Source: Durio zibethinus (taxonomy: Eukaryota; Streptophyta; Magnoliopsida; Malvales; Malvaceae). Taken from it: DNA of 64,000 bases. The notes below the pieces were generated by a model, which was given only the letters and a program-made list of their open reading frames with translations, ran no database searches and was not told where the DNA came from. Made by a program: the position numbers and the translations under genes. The DNA is taken from NCBI RefSeq assembly GCF_002303985.1, contig NW_019168048.1, positions 23,073,384 through 23,137,383 on the forward strand, read 5' to 3'. Numbering within the stretch: position 1 is the stretch's first letter; each line of letters opens with the position of its first letter. Of the stretch, positions 25,728 through 38,265 are shown piece after piece.

Positions 25728-25925
25728 TGCAAACCCAATTCCATGAAACCCTAATTCTAAGAAATCCCAAATTATATTAAACTCTAAACTCTAAACCCTA
25801 AACACTAAAACACAAAAACCCTAAACCCTAAAAACTTAAACCTTAAATCCTAAAACCCTAAACCCTAAAAACCTAAACACTAAACCCTAAAACATACCCT
25901 AAACCCTAAAACCAACCCTTAACCC
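25728..25925 (+). repeat. Telomere-like CCCTAAA tract in the second Tat LTR
   Basis: About 200 bp of aaaccctaaaccctaaaa variants, at the same relative place as the longer tract in the first LTR. Confidence 0.85.
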
Positions 25926-26760
25926 CATTCATGTATTTACATCACATTTTACTTTGTTACATGCTTTTTTAAGTTGCCATGCATTCATATTATTCATTCA
26001 TGCATTCATTCATTTTATTATATTCATGCATATCATGTAGTTGTTTTCAAATTGAGTTTTTAAAATAAAATATTTTTAAATAAGATAACATCTCAAGTAA
26101 ATATAGTCATCGAGATCTGGCGTAAATATAGAGAAATTTTTGGTGATTATTATTTAGGCAAGGTATTATCTCAATTTTATGGGATAATTTAAAAATCGTT
26201 AAGTTAGAAATATTTTAAAAACTCTACCTAAATATAGGAGACTGGAAAAGGTATGTTAATACTTAGAAAATTTTATTTTGATCCAAAAATAAAATATTTT
26301 GCTTTTTAAGAAAAAATTTAAAAATGTTTTGTCTTTCAAAATAAAAATAAAAAAAAGAAAGAAAAAAAGGAAAAAAAAAAAGAAAGAAAGAGGAATTAAT
26401 ATTTAACATTAGTATAGGACATTTTTAACCAAAGTTTAAGGATAACATGCAGTTAATTAGTACCATATTTGACGAAAGCTATTAGGATGTTAATCATTCC
26501 CCACATGTAACCGACTTTCGAACCCTAAATTTGATTTCACATATCTCAATTTGTTTTTTTCATAAAACCTTTAAATCTTTTACATGTTTTATTAAAAACG
26601 ATAGAAAATTTTGGGTGGCCAATTATATTTTAAAAAAGATTTGTGACAACTTCTTTTTGAGTTGTTATAAAAAATACTTTTTAGGCCCCTATGTTTTTCT
26701 CATTCCTTATTCGTTTGGCGCTCGGGTCACCATGCTGTGTCTCGAAACGCAGCGATAGCT

Positions 26761-26778
26761 TGGTGACTCCATTGGGGA
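26761..26778 (+). promoter_or_regulatory. Primer binding site of the second Tat-like unit
   Basis: TGGTGACTCCATTGGGGA directly follows the LTR end and matches the Tat-type primer site more closely than the first copy does. Confidence 0.75.
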
Positions 26779-28480
26779 TACATTTTTAGTAAGTCTAGCC
26801 AAAGATTAATTACATGTTATCATAAGTTTTGATTTAATTGTCATAATTAGTGTTTAATCTTAATTCTTTGATCTTGGTTTTCTTGTTTTCAAAAAAAAAA
26901 AAAAAAACTTAAAAAAATTAAAAAAAAGATTAAAAAATGAAAAATGTCTTGATTTCTTTCTTTTCAAAAAATTTTATAAAAAGGATTGTATGTGTATGTA
27001 TTTTGCATTTCATGCATATCTTAATTATGTCATTTTATTTTTAATTGTTATTATTTGTCCTATTTTTAATAATTATAGTTCATTTAGGATTGGGTTGTTT
27101 GTAGGAAAATCTAAAAGGTTTGTCTGTTCTTTCATACATGTTCACATTTGCGTTGCATGTATAAGCCTTATACATAGACTCTAACATTTTTTGAAAGAAG
27201 TAACTACACTTTCATAAAGTGTAAATCTCTATAATGACTAGTGAAACACTCTTGCTCAAATTGGACTTTTTCGATCATGGCTTGTAATAGGTTAAGATTG
27301 GGGTGTCATATTAGTTTATGATGGACGATGATGTAAGGAATAATTTGAGAACCTTTAGACGCATCAAATATAGACCTAGTATATAGTGAACTTTAGGAAT
27401 GTAGCTTTAGTTAGAGCTATGTCCACCTCTTTTATAGTAATTACCCTAAATAAGTCACATAAAGAAACTCTCTTTGTATCTAAGGGTAATAATAGTGTGA
27501 ATAAGATTGAAATTTTGAAAAAAAATAAGCATTTTTCAAAAAAAAAATCTTTTGGCACACTATTTGATTCGTTTCATATTTGTTCAAAATGTGTCTTCTA
27601 GAATTTTTTTTAAAATAAAATTTCTTTTTACTATCCAACAAAACCTAAAAAGGAAGAAAAAAGCCCAAAAAATAAAATAAAAAAAATTTTCAAAAAAAAA
27701 GGAAGAAAGTTTTTGTTTATTGGCCAAATAAAAAAAATAACAAAACTTTTGAATCCTAGTCATTCTGTATGGAGTAAAAAAATTTGTGTTCTTTAATTTT
27801 TTCCCTTCTAAAAAAAAAAGAGAGTCAATGTTGTTTCATTCCTTGTATTTCATTTAATCTTATTTGCATAAATTCTCATGTTTTAATGATTGGAAACAAT
27901 AAGATAGTACATGCATTCCATCTTATGCACTCTTTGACAAATAATACATGCATTCCATTTCATGCACATTTCAACAGACAATACATACATTCCTTTTCAT
28001 ACCCATCACAATAGATAGTACATGTATCTATCTCATACACATCTTAATAGATAGTATATGCATTTCATCACATTCTTAATTATAGTATTGACCTCATTAG
28101 ATTTGCATAATGCATACATTGCATTTCATGTAAACATATCTCATGCATATAATATGTCATTGTATTTTATATAAATATATTGCATCAGTCATAGGTATAC
28201 ATCTCATTACTAATATAGTATGTCATTGCATTTTATGCATATCTCATGAATGGTAGGATTTTTAAAGCATACACTTTACAAATGGCACTTTAAGTGAACA
28301 TATCTCACTACCTTTATAACAAGACATTGCATTTCTTGCACTCATATAGTATGTAATTGCATGTCATGCATATAGATTCATGAATGGTTAGGTTTGAAAA
28401 CATGCATTGCATTTTATGAGAACATGTCTCATCACTCCTTACCCTTTTACTAGTTTTTCCATGCTTCTATGTTTCTGTTT
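26779..28480 (+). mobile_element. Untranslated leader of the second Tat-like unit
   Basis: Homologous to 20499-22080, including actagtgaaacactctt and the CATGCATT tandem repeat (about 27905-28150). Frames here are short and not recognisable. Confidence 0.7.
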
Positions 28481-29779
28481 GTTTTGTTTGTTTTATGCAT
28501 TATTGTTTGTCATAAGACATTGGAGATATCCATTTTAGACAATTTATCAAGAGAATTTTCATGGCATTTCAAAGTCATAAGTGGATCCTTTGTTTAATAG
28601 AAATTGGAAAGCAAGAGAAGGCCAAGAGCTAAGAAAGTCAAGCGTACATTGACAACCTAAATAGTCAGATTCGCAAGACAGTCAGGCAAGCCAGGTAGTG
28701 AGTAAAAAGGTAAAAGCCCTAAGGTAAAGCGTCACCCCCATTAATAGTCAGAATCAACCTTTTTTGGATTTCTTAAATGAGGTGAAGGAGCAACATAAGC
28801 AAGTTTGGCACTTTTACAACCTTAGTGCTTTGATGGTGGATGATAAATAGATTTGGAATTTTTGGAATGAATGAAAAATTCTTTTGATTTAAATTATCTA
28901 GGAAATGAATAACCCTGTTTGTATTTAATAATATGCTTAAAGGTGCTTATGATAAACAATGATGGATGTAAATATACTTTCATCAAACTTTTAAGGCGAA
29001 AAAAATGTCTTTAAAGAACCAGACTTGAATATAGGATGGGAATTTAAGCTCTTTTTCAACAATAATAATAAAGCTTGACATGCATAACATGCATCATTTT
29101 TCTAAACACATTTTTCATGCTAGCTAAAGACAAAGAATGGTGATCGCAAGTATACTTTCACCAAACCTTCGAAACAAATAATTATCTTTAAAATCTTAAC
29201 TAAATATTAGGGGATTTTTAAATTATCTCTTAAGGTCAATAATAAAATTCACATCTTGCACTTTTGACTTTAGGTAATTAATAAAAGGTTCAAAGATAAT
29301 GCATATTAAGAATAATGGAGAATGAGAATGCTAAGTAGACTAAAAAGATAGAAATGGCATAGGAGAAAACAAGAGAAACAGTTAAGGAGATGTAGCAAAA
29401 TGTGGATAAGTAGTTTGCATAATTAAACAAATGCTGGTAGGACTTGTGAAAGAAAAAGGGATTGTTGAAACACATAAGATAAGAGAGGAAACAACTGTTA
29501 AAGAACCAATTTATATGGGGCTCACATATCCCTTTGTTTAGAATCCTCATGTTACTCAAGCACCATCGACAATTTATCAACAGCATGTTGGTACTTCTAT
29601 CGAGCCATCACCAATTTAGAAAAACTTCAATTTCGGGACCATTCCTTTTGACTCTATCACTGTACCTAACTTAGATGATAATAAAAAAAAAGGAGAAATT
29701 GAAAAGGGTGTCAGAACCGATAGAAAATATAAAGATGAAGAATAAGTACAACTTTCTAGAAAAAAAGGTTAAAGGAAAT
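28481..29779 (+). mobile_element. Degenerate internal region of the second Tat-like unit
   Basis: No clear protein homology. Two related segments at about 28960-29035 and 29150-29215 (ataccttcatc-like, then aacttttaagg/aaccttcgaaac) form a diverged direct repeat. The 29290-29586 antisense frame is a shadow. Confidence 0.45.
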
Positions 29780-30360
29780 AAAAAGGGCATGACATGTAAG
29801 AGAGTGTCGATGCCAGTAAACTAATCTTAGTGCTTGATCTCATCATTTCGTCAAAGTTTAAGGACTCAGATTTTGAGAAATATAATAGAACAAAATGCTC
29901 TTCAACATATATCACTATAAACTACTAGGATATGACGAGCTATACTCATAATGACAAGTTACTAATCCATTGCTTCTAAGATAGTCTCATGGGGCATGTA
30001 GTAAGGTGGTATGTCTAACTAGATCGAAGTAAGATTCATCCTTAAAAAGATCTAGCCAACCTTTTTATAGCACAATATAAACATTTGTCAAACATGATAT
30101 CGGATACGTTGAACTTGTAGAATATGGAAAAAAAGGGCTATTGAGACTTTCAAAGAGTATGCCCATAGATGGAGGGACCTTGCGGCCCAAGTACGACTAC
30201 TGACCGAAAGGGAAACAACTATCTTGTTTGTTAATGCCCCTCAAGCCCTATACTTTGGTAAGCTCATTGGTCATGTCACAAAAAATTTTACCGACGTGGT
30301 GCTTATCAGAGAGATAATAGAAATAAGACTACTAATACAAAGAAGAATGATGAAAATGTA
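29780..30360 (+). pseudogene. Tat-lineage gag pseudogene, + strand
   Basis: The last 190 bases read clearly as the capsid C-terminal part: ETFKEYAHRWRDLAAQV, LLTERETTILFVNAPQA, GKLIGHVTKNFTDVV. The upstream part is broken by many stops but keeps phrases in the expected order. Gag would form the retrotransposon particle; this copy cannot. The same segment occurs on the - strand at 34340-35000. It is truncated at about 30400 where the opposite-strand LTR fragment starts. Confidence 0.85.
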
Positions 30361-30401
30361 GCTTAGGTTATAGGCCACGAGGGGCAACAATTTGGATATT
30401 T

Positions 30402-30863
30402 TCCTTTTAATCTTAGATTCAGGGTCTTTATATAGGGATTGAATTCCTTTTGATTTAAAAGAAATTAATTCAATTGAATTTAAGATTTCTCTTCAAATTT
30501 TATTCTCTATATAATCTTCCATTTTTCAATAGATTGAGCCTCAAGTCTTTCCAAAATTATTTAACCATTATAGTTGAAATCTAAGATAAAATCTAATAGC
30601 TGAATTGAGTCCAAGATTTTTCATGCAAAATCCCACATTTTTTTTAATTTTTTACTCTTTTTTTATTTTTTTAACCAATTGACTTTGACTCTTTTGACTA
30701 AAAAATAAAAATTAAACTAAAAAATTAAAATACAAATAAAATTTATGGCTTAATCTTTGGGTCTAAAATTCACTTTTTCGATTAAACCCAATTGCATGAT
30801 CAAAATAAAAAAATGAAGCCTAATGAATTTCACAAAATTTGCGAACAAAATAGGGTATCTACA
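30402..30863 (-). mobile_element. Truncated 3' LTR of the - strand Tat element
   Basis: Collinear with about 39660-40130: both have attgaattccttttgattt, ttttcatgcaaaatc, actaaaaaattaaaatac and end gtatctaca (TGTAGATAC on the - strand). Only the outer 462 bp of the roughly 1.86-kb LTR remain; the rest is lost at a junction with the + strand gag remnant. Just inside lies a purine-rich stretch (- strand aaaaagggacaac) that fits a polypurine tract. Confidence 0.8.
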
Positions 30864-30974
30864 GTTGTCCCTTTTTGTGCATTTCTTGTGAAACAGGAAT
30901 TGTACAAGGACAAAAGATATCCATTTTATCTAGGTTAAGAAAAATTAAAAATGAAAATTGCAAAGGTTCATTCT

Positions 30975-31370
30975 TAAAGGTTTGAAACTTTTTTTTTTTG
31001 AAAAAAATGCTCCCCCACAACTGAGACTCTAAAACTTTTGAAAAATAAAATTCTCCCCCATAATTGAGGCTTTGGAACTTTTGAGAAAAAAATGCTCTTC
31101 CATAATTGAGGCTTTGAAACTTTGAAAAATAAAATGATCTCTTACAATTGAGACTTAGGAGCTTTTGAAAAATAAAATGCTCATTCATAATTGAGGCATT
31201 GAAACTTTTAAGAAATAAAATGCTCCCCCACAACTGAGGCTTTGAAACTTTAAAAAAATAAAAAGCTCCCCCATAATTGAGGCTTTGGAACTTTTGAAAA
31301 ATAAAATGCTCCCCATAGCTGAGGCTTTGAAACTTTTAAAAAATAAAATGAGATCATTCTTACCTTTGGA
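30975..31370 (-). repeat. About 51-bp minisatellite near the 3' LTR of the - strand element
   Basis: About eight units of type ataattgaggctttggaact, tttgaaaaataaaatgctcc. The repeat gives an apparent - strand frame (30859-31233) that is a product of the repeat and is not called as a gene. Confidence 0.85.
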
Positions 31371-34329
31371 AAAGCTCATTCCTGATAGAGGAATTGAAAC
31401 TTAAAAAAAATCTTGCCTTAAATTGAGTTTTTGCATCTCATCTGAATCATCATTGATTGCTTTCTAATATCTCTTCTCAAAATTATTTCCTCATCTAGTT
31501 TTTCCTTCCTACTTTTATGCAATGAATGCAAGCAATGAATGAAAAGATTCTCCATAATTCTCAAATTCAATTTCAAGATTCAAACTTTAATTTTTTTTCC
31601 TTTCAAACTTACATGATGCATGGGATAAATATGATGAACACAATGTATGCATACAAGGAATGCATGAGCCAAAGTTTTTTCAAAATTCCATCCTAATTTC
31701 ACAACTTAAACTTTGATCTTTCTTTTCCAAACATTAAGTGCATTAGTGTAATAAATGCAATGATATATGCAACATGTGATGAATATAATGAATACAACAA
31801 TTGAATGCAAAATTCCTACCCAATTTCATACTTTAAACTTTTTTCTTTTTCAAATATGCATAATTAATGCCATGAATGAATGCAATATTCTCAGTATGAT
31901 GCATGCATGTAATGCATGTGGTGAATGCAATGTATGCTATGCAATTCATTTATCTTTTCAATTGTGGTAAATCAAAAGGTTCTCAAACTCTTGATTTATC
32001 TTCTCACTACTTTTAACTCATTAACATTTGTGATTTTCAACAAAAGCTATCATGCATCATCGAATAGTCTCATCCATTATATCATCAAAATCCAAAATTT
32101 CATTCTTTCGATGGGATCTTAAGACTCTTCTTCATGTCTTTTTTTCAACTTCTCATCATATTTTTTTTTAATTTTTTTGGAATTGGCTAGCAAATGTACG
32201 AATTGATTTATGACCCAAAACTATTCTTCATTAGCTTCATCATTTGATCTTAACATTTGGAATGTTTCTTTTCATTTGTAAGCCATAAAGATCAACATCA
32301 TTTTAAACTTCTTTCATTTTTCACATTTTATTTTCAATATGCCCCAGTCACTTCCAACTTTTTCAAAATAATGTAAGGATCTTTCATAATAGTCATTTAT
32401 TCATTCATTATCATACCAATTCAATGCCAAATGTAATCCATCACATTTCTTTAATTCATCATAGGAAAAAATAAATGGTGAAGAATAAGAAAAATCAAAG
32501 AAATGGTATTCATTATAAGAACAAATATGGTAAAGAATAAATAGGCAAAAAATCATTTCAAGATGAATCATCAAGATAAATGCTGCGAATGGTAAGCAAC
32601 ATCTAAGATAATAAATATTCAAATAACTATAGACAAATTAATTCTGAATTCTTTTTCAAAAGCTCATTCCATGATATTTATGACTTTTCATCAATTCAAG
32701 CATTATCCCTATTTCTTGGGATCCTCATCCAAGCTGTTTTTTCAAGTTTCTTTTTTGTTACTTAAATTGCCATTTCAAATTTTCAGTTTAAGTTTTCCTT
32801 TTTCCTCTTTTTCTTTTTTTTTTGTTTTTTGATTTTTTTTTGCACATCATTTCTTTCTTATTTATTCTTTTCCTTTAATCCATCATTGACATTTCGATCA
32901 AAATTCCCAATTTTCCCATTACAAGTTTATTTTAGTTCAATTTATAATTCTCCTATTTGGGCATTCACATTTGATTAAAATAGACTTTAAGGGATGTGAC
33001 ATAGGCTATAGTGAGGGAGTTATGAAAAAAATAGATAAAGTAGGCTCAAAATTAATTCAAAGGGTTATAAACCAAAAGATCATTTATTATCATATGGAGT
33101 AGCTTAGCTTTTTACCCCATTCTTCATCAATTCTCCTTTTTTTTTTCTTTTTTTTTTTACATTTTTTTGATTTGTAATTTTCATCATTTTTTAGGAAAGA
33201 TCTGAGCACCAAAGTATTTTTTTTACCCTAAAGTCATTATGGACCTTCACTTTCTTTTTCTTTGTTTTTCTCTTTATGATCTAACCTTTTTTAAACTTTG
33301 TCCTCCAGTGTAAAGGGTGATATTTGGTTAGAGTTTTTTCCAAAAAAAATTCAATAGGCTCAAATGGGATAGCAAATGAATAATTTTATACCTTGTGTGA
33401 AGGGTAGAAGAAAGATTATAATTTCTAATTTCAAATATGAATACTCTTAATAAAGAACATTTATTGACTAAGAGTAAACTTATTAGCGAACAATCACAAA
33501 AAATACACATTACATCACTTTTGTCTATAAATGATCAAAATCCCATTCTAGTTTCATTTCATTAAACTTGTCCTTTTTTGCTTCAATGATCCCAACAGAC
33601 TAAGAGTCTCAACTTATCTATTCCATCGTATGAATGATGCTTTCAAAATTGAATCATTAATTATTGTTATGATTGTCTAAACATTCATCATTTAGAACAT
33701 GGGAGTGGGTGAAATATGAAAGGCATTTATATAAAAGCAATGGAACAAATGAAGAAATATAATGAAAATACATTTGTCACTTTATTAAAATGATGAAAGA
33801 TAAATAAAAGACTCAAATGTTCCAAATTTGCATTATTTCTTAAAGTTCCTAGGGTGTCAAACATTTGTAAAAACTCCTTTTAAATTATGCCTTAATATGG
33901 TTAAGCAAATGGTTATTGATGACATATGTCTTTGTTTCTTGATCAAAATTCACCAATTCATTTTTTACTAAACTTTACAATTTATACTTCAATGTTATGC
34001 ACTTGTCTATAAAATTGCCAACAATCTTTGGATGATAGTCATAAGTAGCATTAGCCTTATACCACTTAAGGTAAGTTTGAATAAATTGGTGTGACTAAAT
34101 AGTTCTTAATGAGTTGAGGAAGTAACTCAATGAATGTCATAGGAATTGGATCTATAAGAGCTCTTTCTCTTTTCACTCGTTCTTAGGTTGAGCAATTGGC
34201 TGAGAGTTGGGTGATTGTATGACTGGTTGATAAGCATAAAGACTTAGAGAGACATTGTTGATGGTTGGGTAGTAAGGTTGGTATATTGAGTAAGGATAAT
34301 ATAGGGTGAAACCTCCAACTTGTTGCCTT
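31371..34329. mobile_element. Non-coding 3' internal region of the - strand Tat element
   Basis: About 3 kb where pol would lie in an autonomous element. I see no protease, reverse transcriptase, RNase H or integrase motif on either strand. Between 31530 and 31950 there is a degenerate repeat of about 120 bp with ATGAATGCAATG-type words. The rest is T-rich and carries no gene. Confidence 0.55.
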
Positions 34330-35000
34330 TCATGAATTACAGCTTGAGCATCTCTTTTTTTTTTTTAAACACAACCTTTTTCTTTGCATTACCACCTTCA
34401 AGCTTTCCATTCTTGATGGCATTTTCAGTGATCTCTCTAGAAATGACCATATCATTGAAATTTTTAGTGGCATTTCCAATAATTCTTTCATAGTAAGGAG
34501 CCTTAAGAGTATTGACAAATAAGATTGTGGTCATTTTTTAGTAAGTAGTGTTTGAACTTGAGTAGCAATATCCCTCTGTCTCTAGGCATATTCTTTGAAA
34601 CTTTCAATATCTTTTTTTTGCATGCTTTGTATAGACGTGTGATCTGGTGCCAAATCCATAATGTGTTTGTATTATGCAATGAAAGCTTCTGTAAGTTCTC
34701 TCCATCCACGAATACGAGATCTATCTAGTTGCACATACCACCTAACAGCTAAATCAATATGAAAAACATGAACAAGCAACTTTTCATTATGAGCATATGC
34801 AACCATCTTATGATAATACATCATAATATGTATAATAAGGTATTTGGTCCCATCATATTTTTTTAAACTCAGGCCTTTTAAACTTTAGTGGAATCACGAC
34901 GTCAAGAATTAGGCATAATCTAGTAGCATCTATTAACCTATAAAAGTCTATTCCTTCAATGGCTCTAAGCCACTTCTTTATGAGATCTATCTTTTGAGAA
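34330..35000 (-). pseudogene. Tat-lineage gag pseudogene, - strand
   Basis: Reading from 35000 downwards gives LRAIEGIDFYRL, LDVVIPLKFKRPEF, KMVAYAHNEKLLVHVF, AVRWYVQLDRSRI, IESFKEYA and TTILFVNTLKAPYYERIIGN, then ATKNFNDMVIS and IENAIK-like residues. This is the capsid order of Tat gag. At least three stops and a frameshift (near 34530) break it. The downstream lysine-rich end comes from an A-run. It follows the ORF1 remnant directly, as in relatives. Confidence 0.88.
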
Positions 35001-35829
35001 CTAGAACTTTCTTTCGTTTCAATAGAGCCTATCTTTAGCTTTTCTTATTCTTTAAGATCGTTAAGATTTGGAACTTGTGCAAGATTAAATGTCTTAATGT
35101 CAAAAACAAAGGAATTAAAAGCATGAGTAACAGTTGTCAGCATATCAGTCTGTACGTAAAGATAACTTGCAATGAATGAAATTTGGTGTTGGGCCCTTTA
35201 TGATGCATGTGCTAAAAATGGGCCAAAACCAGAAGGATATAATAGATCAGTCTCATTTTGTATCACCACTTTTTTTCACCACTTTCTTTTCTTTGCTCAT
35301 GTTTTTCAATAATTCGATAATAGTTTTCAATTACCCCTTCAGTTCTTCTTATGCTTTCTCTAGCTTTTGAAGGTGAAGAGTGTTTTCTTCTTCCATGATC
35401 CTTACTTGACATCTAGCATTGTAGCATTTCAGATTGTTTGAAGATTGAGTTATCTTTGAATCTTGATCTTTCACAATTTTTTAAAAATTAGAATGACTTA
35501 TTATCATGCATTTTGAAGAAATGTTTATGTATGAATACATGAATGCATGAATGCAATAAAAAGGATTTTTTACATAAAAAATGGTTAGCAAAGAAAATCT
35601 TTGTTGAATTGAAAGTTATTTCTAACCAAATCTAATATTAAATCCATGAAAAGTCTACAGTTTATTGTAGAAAATAATCCCTAATTTGTCGATATTGGCA
35701 TTGCATTTCATTAAGGAAATCTAATAGTTTTTGGCCATGTGCTCTCACTGGTGGCACCCTTATTTTCCATTTTTCAACCTTTTTTTACTATGTCTTTAGC
35801 TTTATAAGTACCATGGTAATTTGATCAAG

Positions 35830-37512
35830 CTAGCGCCCCAACTGGTTATACTTTCTCATATATGCCTTCTTTGTTTGCTCACATTCTTCATCCATAACAC
35901 CTATTTGTATTCCAATTTCAACCACTGCCTCACTGAATATTAGGATGAGCTTTTGTGTCTTGACGAGTGTTTTGCCTTTTTCTTGCATCTTTGCTTGTAA
36001 TTTTTTATTTTCTTTCAAAAGTTAGGCTAACTCACGATTGGTAGATGATAGTGTGATGTTAAGATAAAAAAAAAAAAATTTCCATTCATCCTTGTCTTGT
36101 CTGAGTGCTCTAACTTTTTGTCCATTTTTCCCTCTAACTCTTATTTTAACCTTTTGTTTTGAAGCTTTAATTCATCTTTTTCAACTTGGAGCTTTCTTTT
36201 AGCGGTTTCGACTACTAATAGAGGATTAAGAGGTGATGATTTCATTGGGCCATTTAGAGTTGTTTCTTCAAGGATTTTAATATTTTTACCTCGCCTAATG
36301 TTCCACACAAACTACTTAGGGGTAACCTCATTTGAACATCTCCTCCTATCTTTTATTTAAGGCAAATTCTAACCTTGCAAGGCTTTGGCTATATTTATGG
36401 AGGCATCAATTTCAAAATATGAGAACTTCATTTTACTAAGTTCGAAAATGGCTAGGATAAACTGTTCATAGCCATATTGTCTTTGCACCATGTTGGGAGA
36501 ATAACTCACTGCACCTCAAAGGCTTAAGAGAGGAACCCAAAGCTTATCTTTGCAACCATATAACATTGGTCTATAAGGCATCTAAAAAGCTCTCCATATC
36601 ACATATTAGCTAGTGAGCTTACGTAGAAATAAGATCAATGCTACCTTGGATTTTTGTGTTGGCCATTCATTTTCACAGAATTCTTTGATAGGAATGCTTG
36701 CAGTGAAATATAGCTTGTGAAATTTACCACCATTATTTTTTATATGACTTTTCATCCAAATGGTTTACAATTGATCACATATAGTAAAACGACCCTCTCT
36801 ATTTCGATGACAATGATTTAAAAATCTAATGGTCTCAGCCAAAATTGTAAGAATAGGGTTGATTTGATAACCAAGTTGATCAAAGAAATTCACCCCTACA
36901 ATATCAATATAGCCAATTACTTTTAGAAATACCATCATCCCATAAAAAGCCAATGCGATCAAATCTATTCCTCATTCAGTGCCAAAATATTTGCATATAA
37001 AGTCACAAACAATAGACCAAGGAATACCAACACTTTCACCTTTTCTTTTTACCCAAGTATCAACAGTTTGGACTTTTACGGCCATCATTTGAGTAAGCTT
37101 TTTTGGTAACCAATCTTTTTATTTTTCAATATACCTTATCAAGATTAGGGAGATCCAACCGAAGGAGAATTAAATATTCTTCAATAGTTGGCACTATGTC
37201 AACCTCATTAAACACAAAGCAGTGATATGAAAGGTCCCAAAACTGAACCATCGATTTAATAAGCTTATCATCAATAGGAACTTAAAGAAGTATTGCAAGG
37301 TCCCTAAACTTATTTTGGAAAGTCTCATTAATAGTGACACTCCATCGATTCCAAATACTAACTAAATCACTAAGATCATTTCATTTAAGGTTGAGATGGA
37401 TTTTGGCAAGCAGAGTAGTTATATAATTGATTGGCAAACAATCACCTTCTTTAAGTTGAGCTTCTTCAGACTTCATTCTCAGGCTCATAGGAAACTTTGA
37501 TAAGCTCTCCAT
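35830..37512 (-). pseudogene. DUF7745-containing ORF1 of the - strand Tat element, broken
   Basis: From an ATG at 37512 the frame reads MESLSKFPMSLRMKS, then LSDLVSIWNRWSVTIN, IDDKLIKSMVQFWDLSYHC, FVFNEVDIVPTIEEY and, after breaks, ALAFYGMMVFLKVIG, FFDQLGYQINPILTILAET, FLNHCHRNREGRF. These are landmarks of the DUF7745 protein encoded before gag in plant Tat/Ogre-type elements. The part at 35830-36018 (KENKKLQAKMQEKGK) looks like its C-terminal coiled coil. Function is unknown for the family. Several in-frame stops (for example near 37380 and 36960) make this copy non-functional. Confidence 0.82.
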
Positions 37513-38243
37513 GGATGTAATTAAGATTCTCTTTGTTAAGATTGTTTTGTGACAATCACTTCTTATGTAAATCTAATGATGCATGCATGCAAAATAAAAT
37601 AAAAAAAAAGGTTAGTTAACATATACAAGGAATAACATAATATATATATATATAAGGAACAATATAAAAGGTTAGTATGTAAAAATATATACCTGGAATA
37701 ACATAAATTTACAAGAATAATAATTGTTTTATCATGTGTCTTATTTAGGTTTTTTTCTAATAAAAGGAAGGTAGGGCTCTAACCTAGGTTTGGATTTTTA
37801 GGGTTCATGTAAATGCTGGGTTCAAAGGCTTGGCAATCTAAAGACACCTAAATTGTTCCCTACATCATCATCCATTATAGACTAGCATGGCACCCCAATC
37901 TTTGCCTACCATTATAGGCTCAAACGAAAAAAAGTTTAATTTGAGTAGGAGTTTTCACTAGCTTACACGCAGGTTATCACCTCATAAGAGTGTAGGTACT
38001 TGCACCTTCCTAATAAAGGGTAAAATCGAGGTATAAAGATTTTGCCTGAATGCAAATGTGGTATGTGTAAAGGGACATACCAAATAATTAAATAAATTAA
38101 AGCACATAAAAAATTAAAATTTGTGAAACAAGAAAACAATAACAACTAAGTTAGTAATATGAAAATCACAAATAATTACATAATAAAACCAGCAAAGCAA
38201 AGCTTAAGATAACAAATTACTAACTAACGGCTTGACTCTCTAA
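37513..38243 (-). mobile_element. Leader of the - strand Tat element
   Basis: The reverse complement of about 37690-37960 matches the + strand leaders (actagtgaaaactcctactc-like, gatgatgtagggaacaattt). It contains a (TA)n run at 37640-37655. No gene. Confidence 0.7.
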
Positions 38244-38263
38244 TCTCCCTAGTGGAGTCGCCA
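38244..38263 (-). promoter_or_regulatory. Primer binding site of the - strand Tat element
   Basis: On the - strand this reads TGGCGACTCCACTAGGGAGA, the closest of the three sites here to the Tat-type consensus. It lies directly inside the LTR edge. Confidence 0.85.
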
Positions 38264-38265
38264 AA

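Larger units (their letters stand above)
23533..26757 (+). mobile_element. Tat-like Ty3/Gypsy LTR, second copy (uninterrupted)
   Basis: About 3.2 kb, collinear with 14082-20477 once the CACTA element is removed. The start resembles TATAAAAACCTAATTTTGTC, and the end is cgaaacgcagcgatagct before the primer site at 26761. It contains the 140-bp array (23798-24390), a CCCTAAA tract (25728-25925) and the conserved end motif acatgtaaccgactttcg. The two LTRs are visibly diverged, so the array is not young. Confidence 0.82.

Noticed and set aside
30859..31379. Minus-strand frames with repeated FLKSF/FQSLNYG phrases
   Set aside because: They are translations of the 51-bp minisatellite; the period is a multiple of three so stops are avoided by chance.
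31371..34329. Pol domains of the - strand Tat element
   Set aside because: No D-S/T-G, YxDD or integrase zinc motif could be read in any frame; region left as non-coding.
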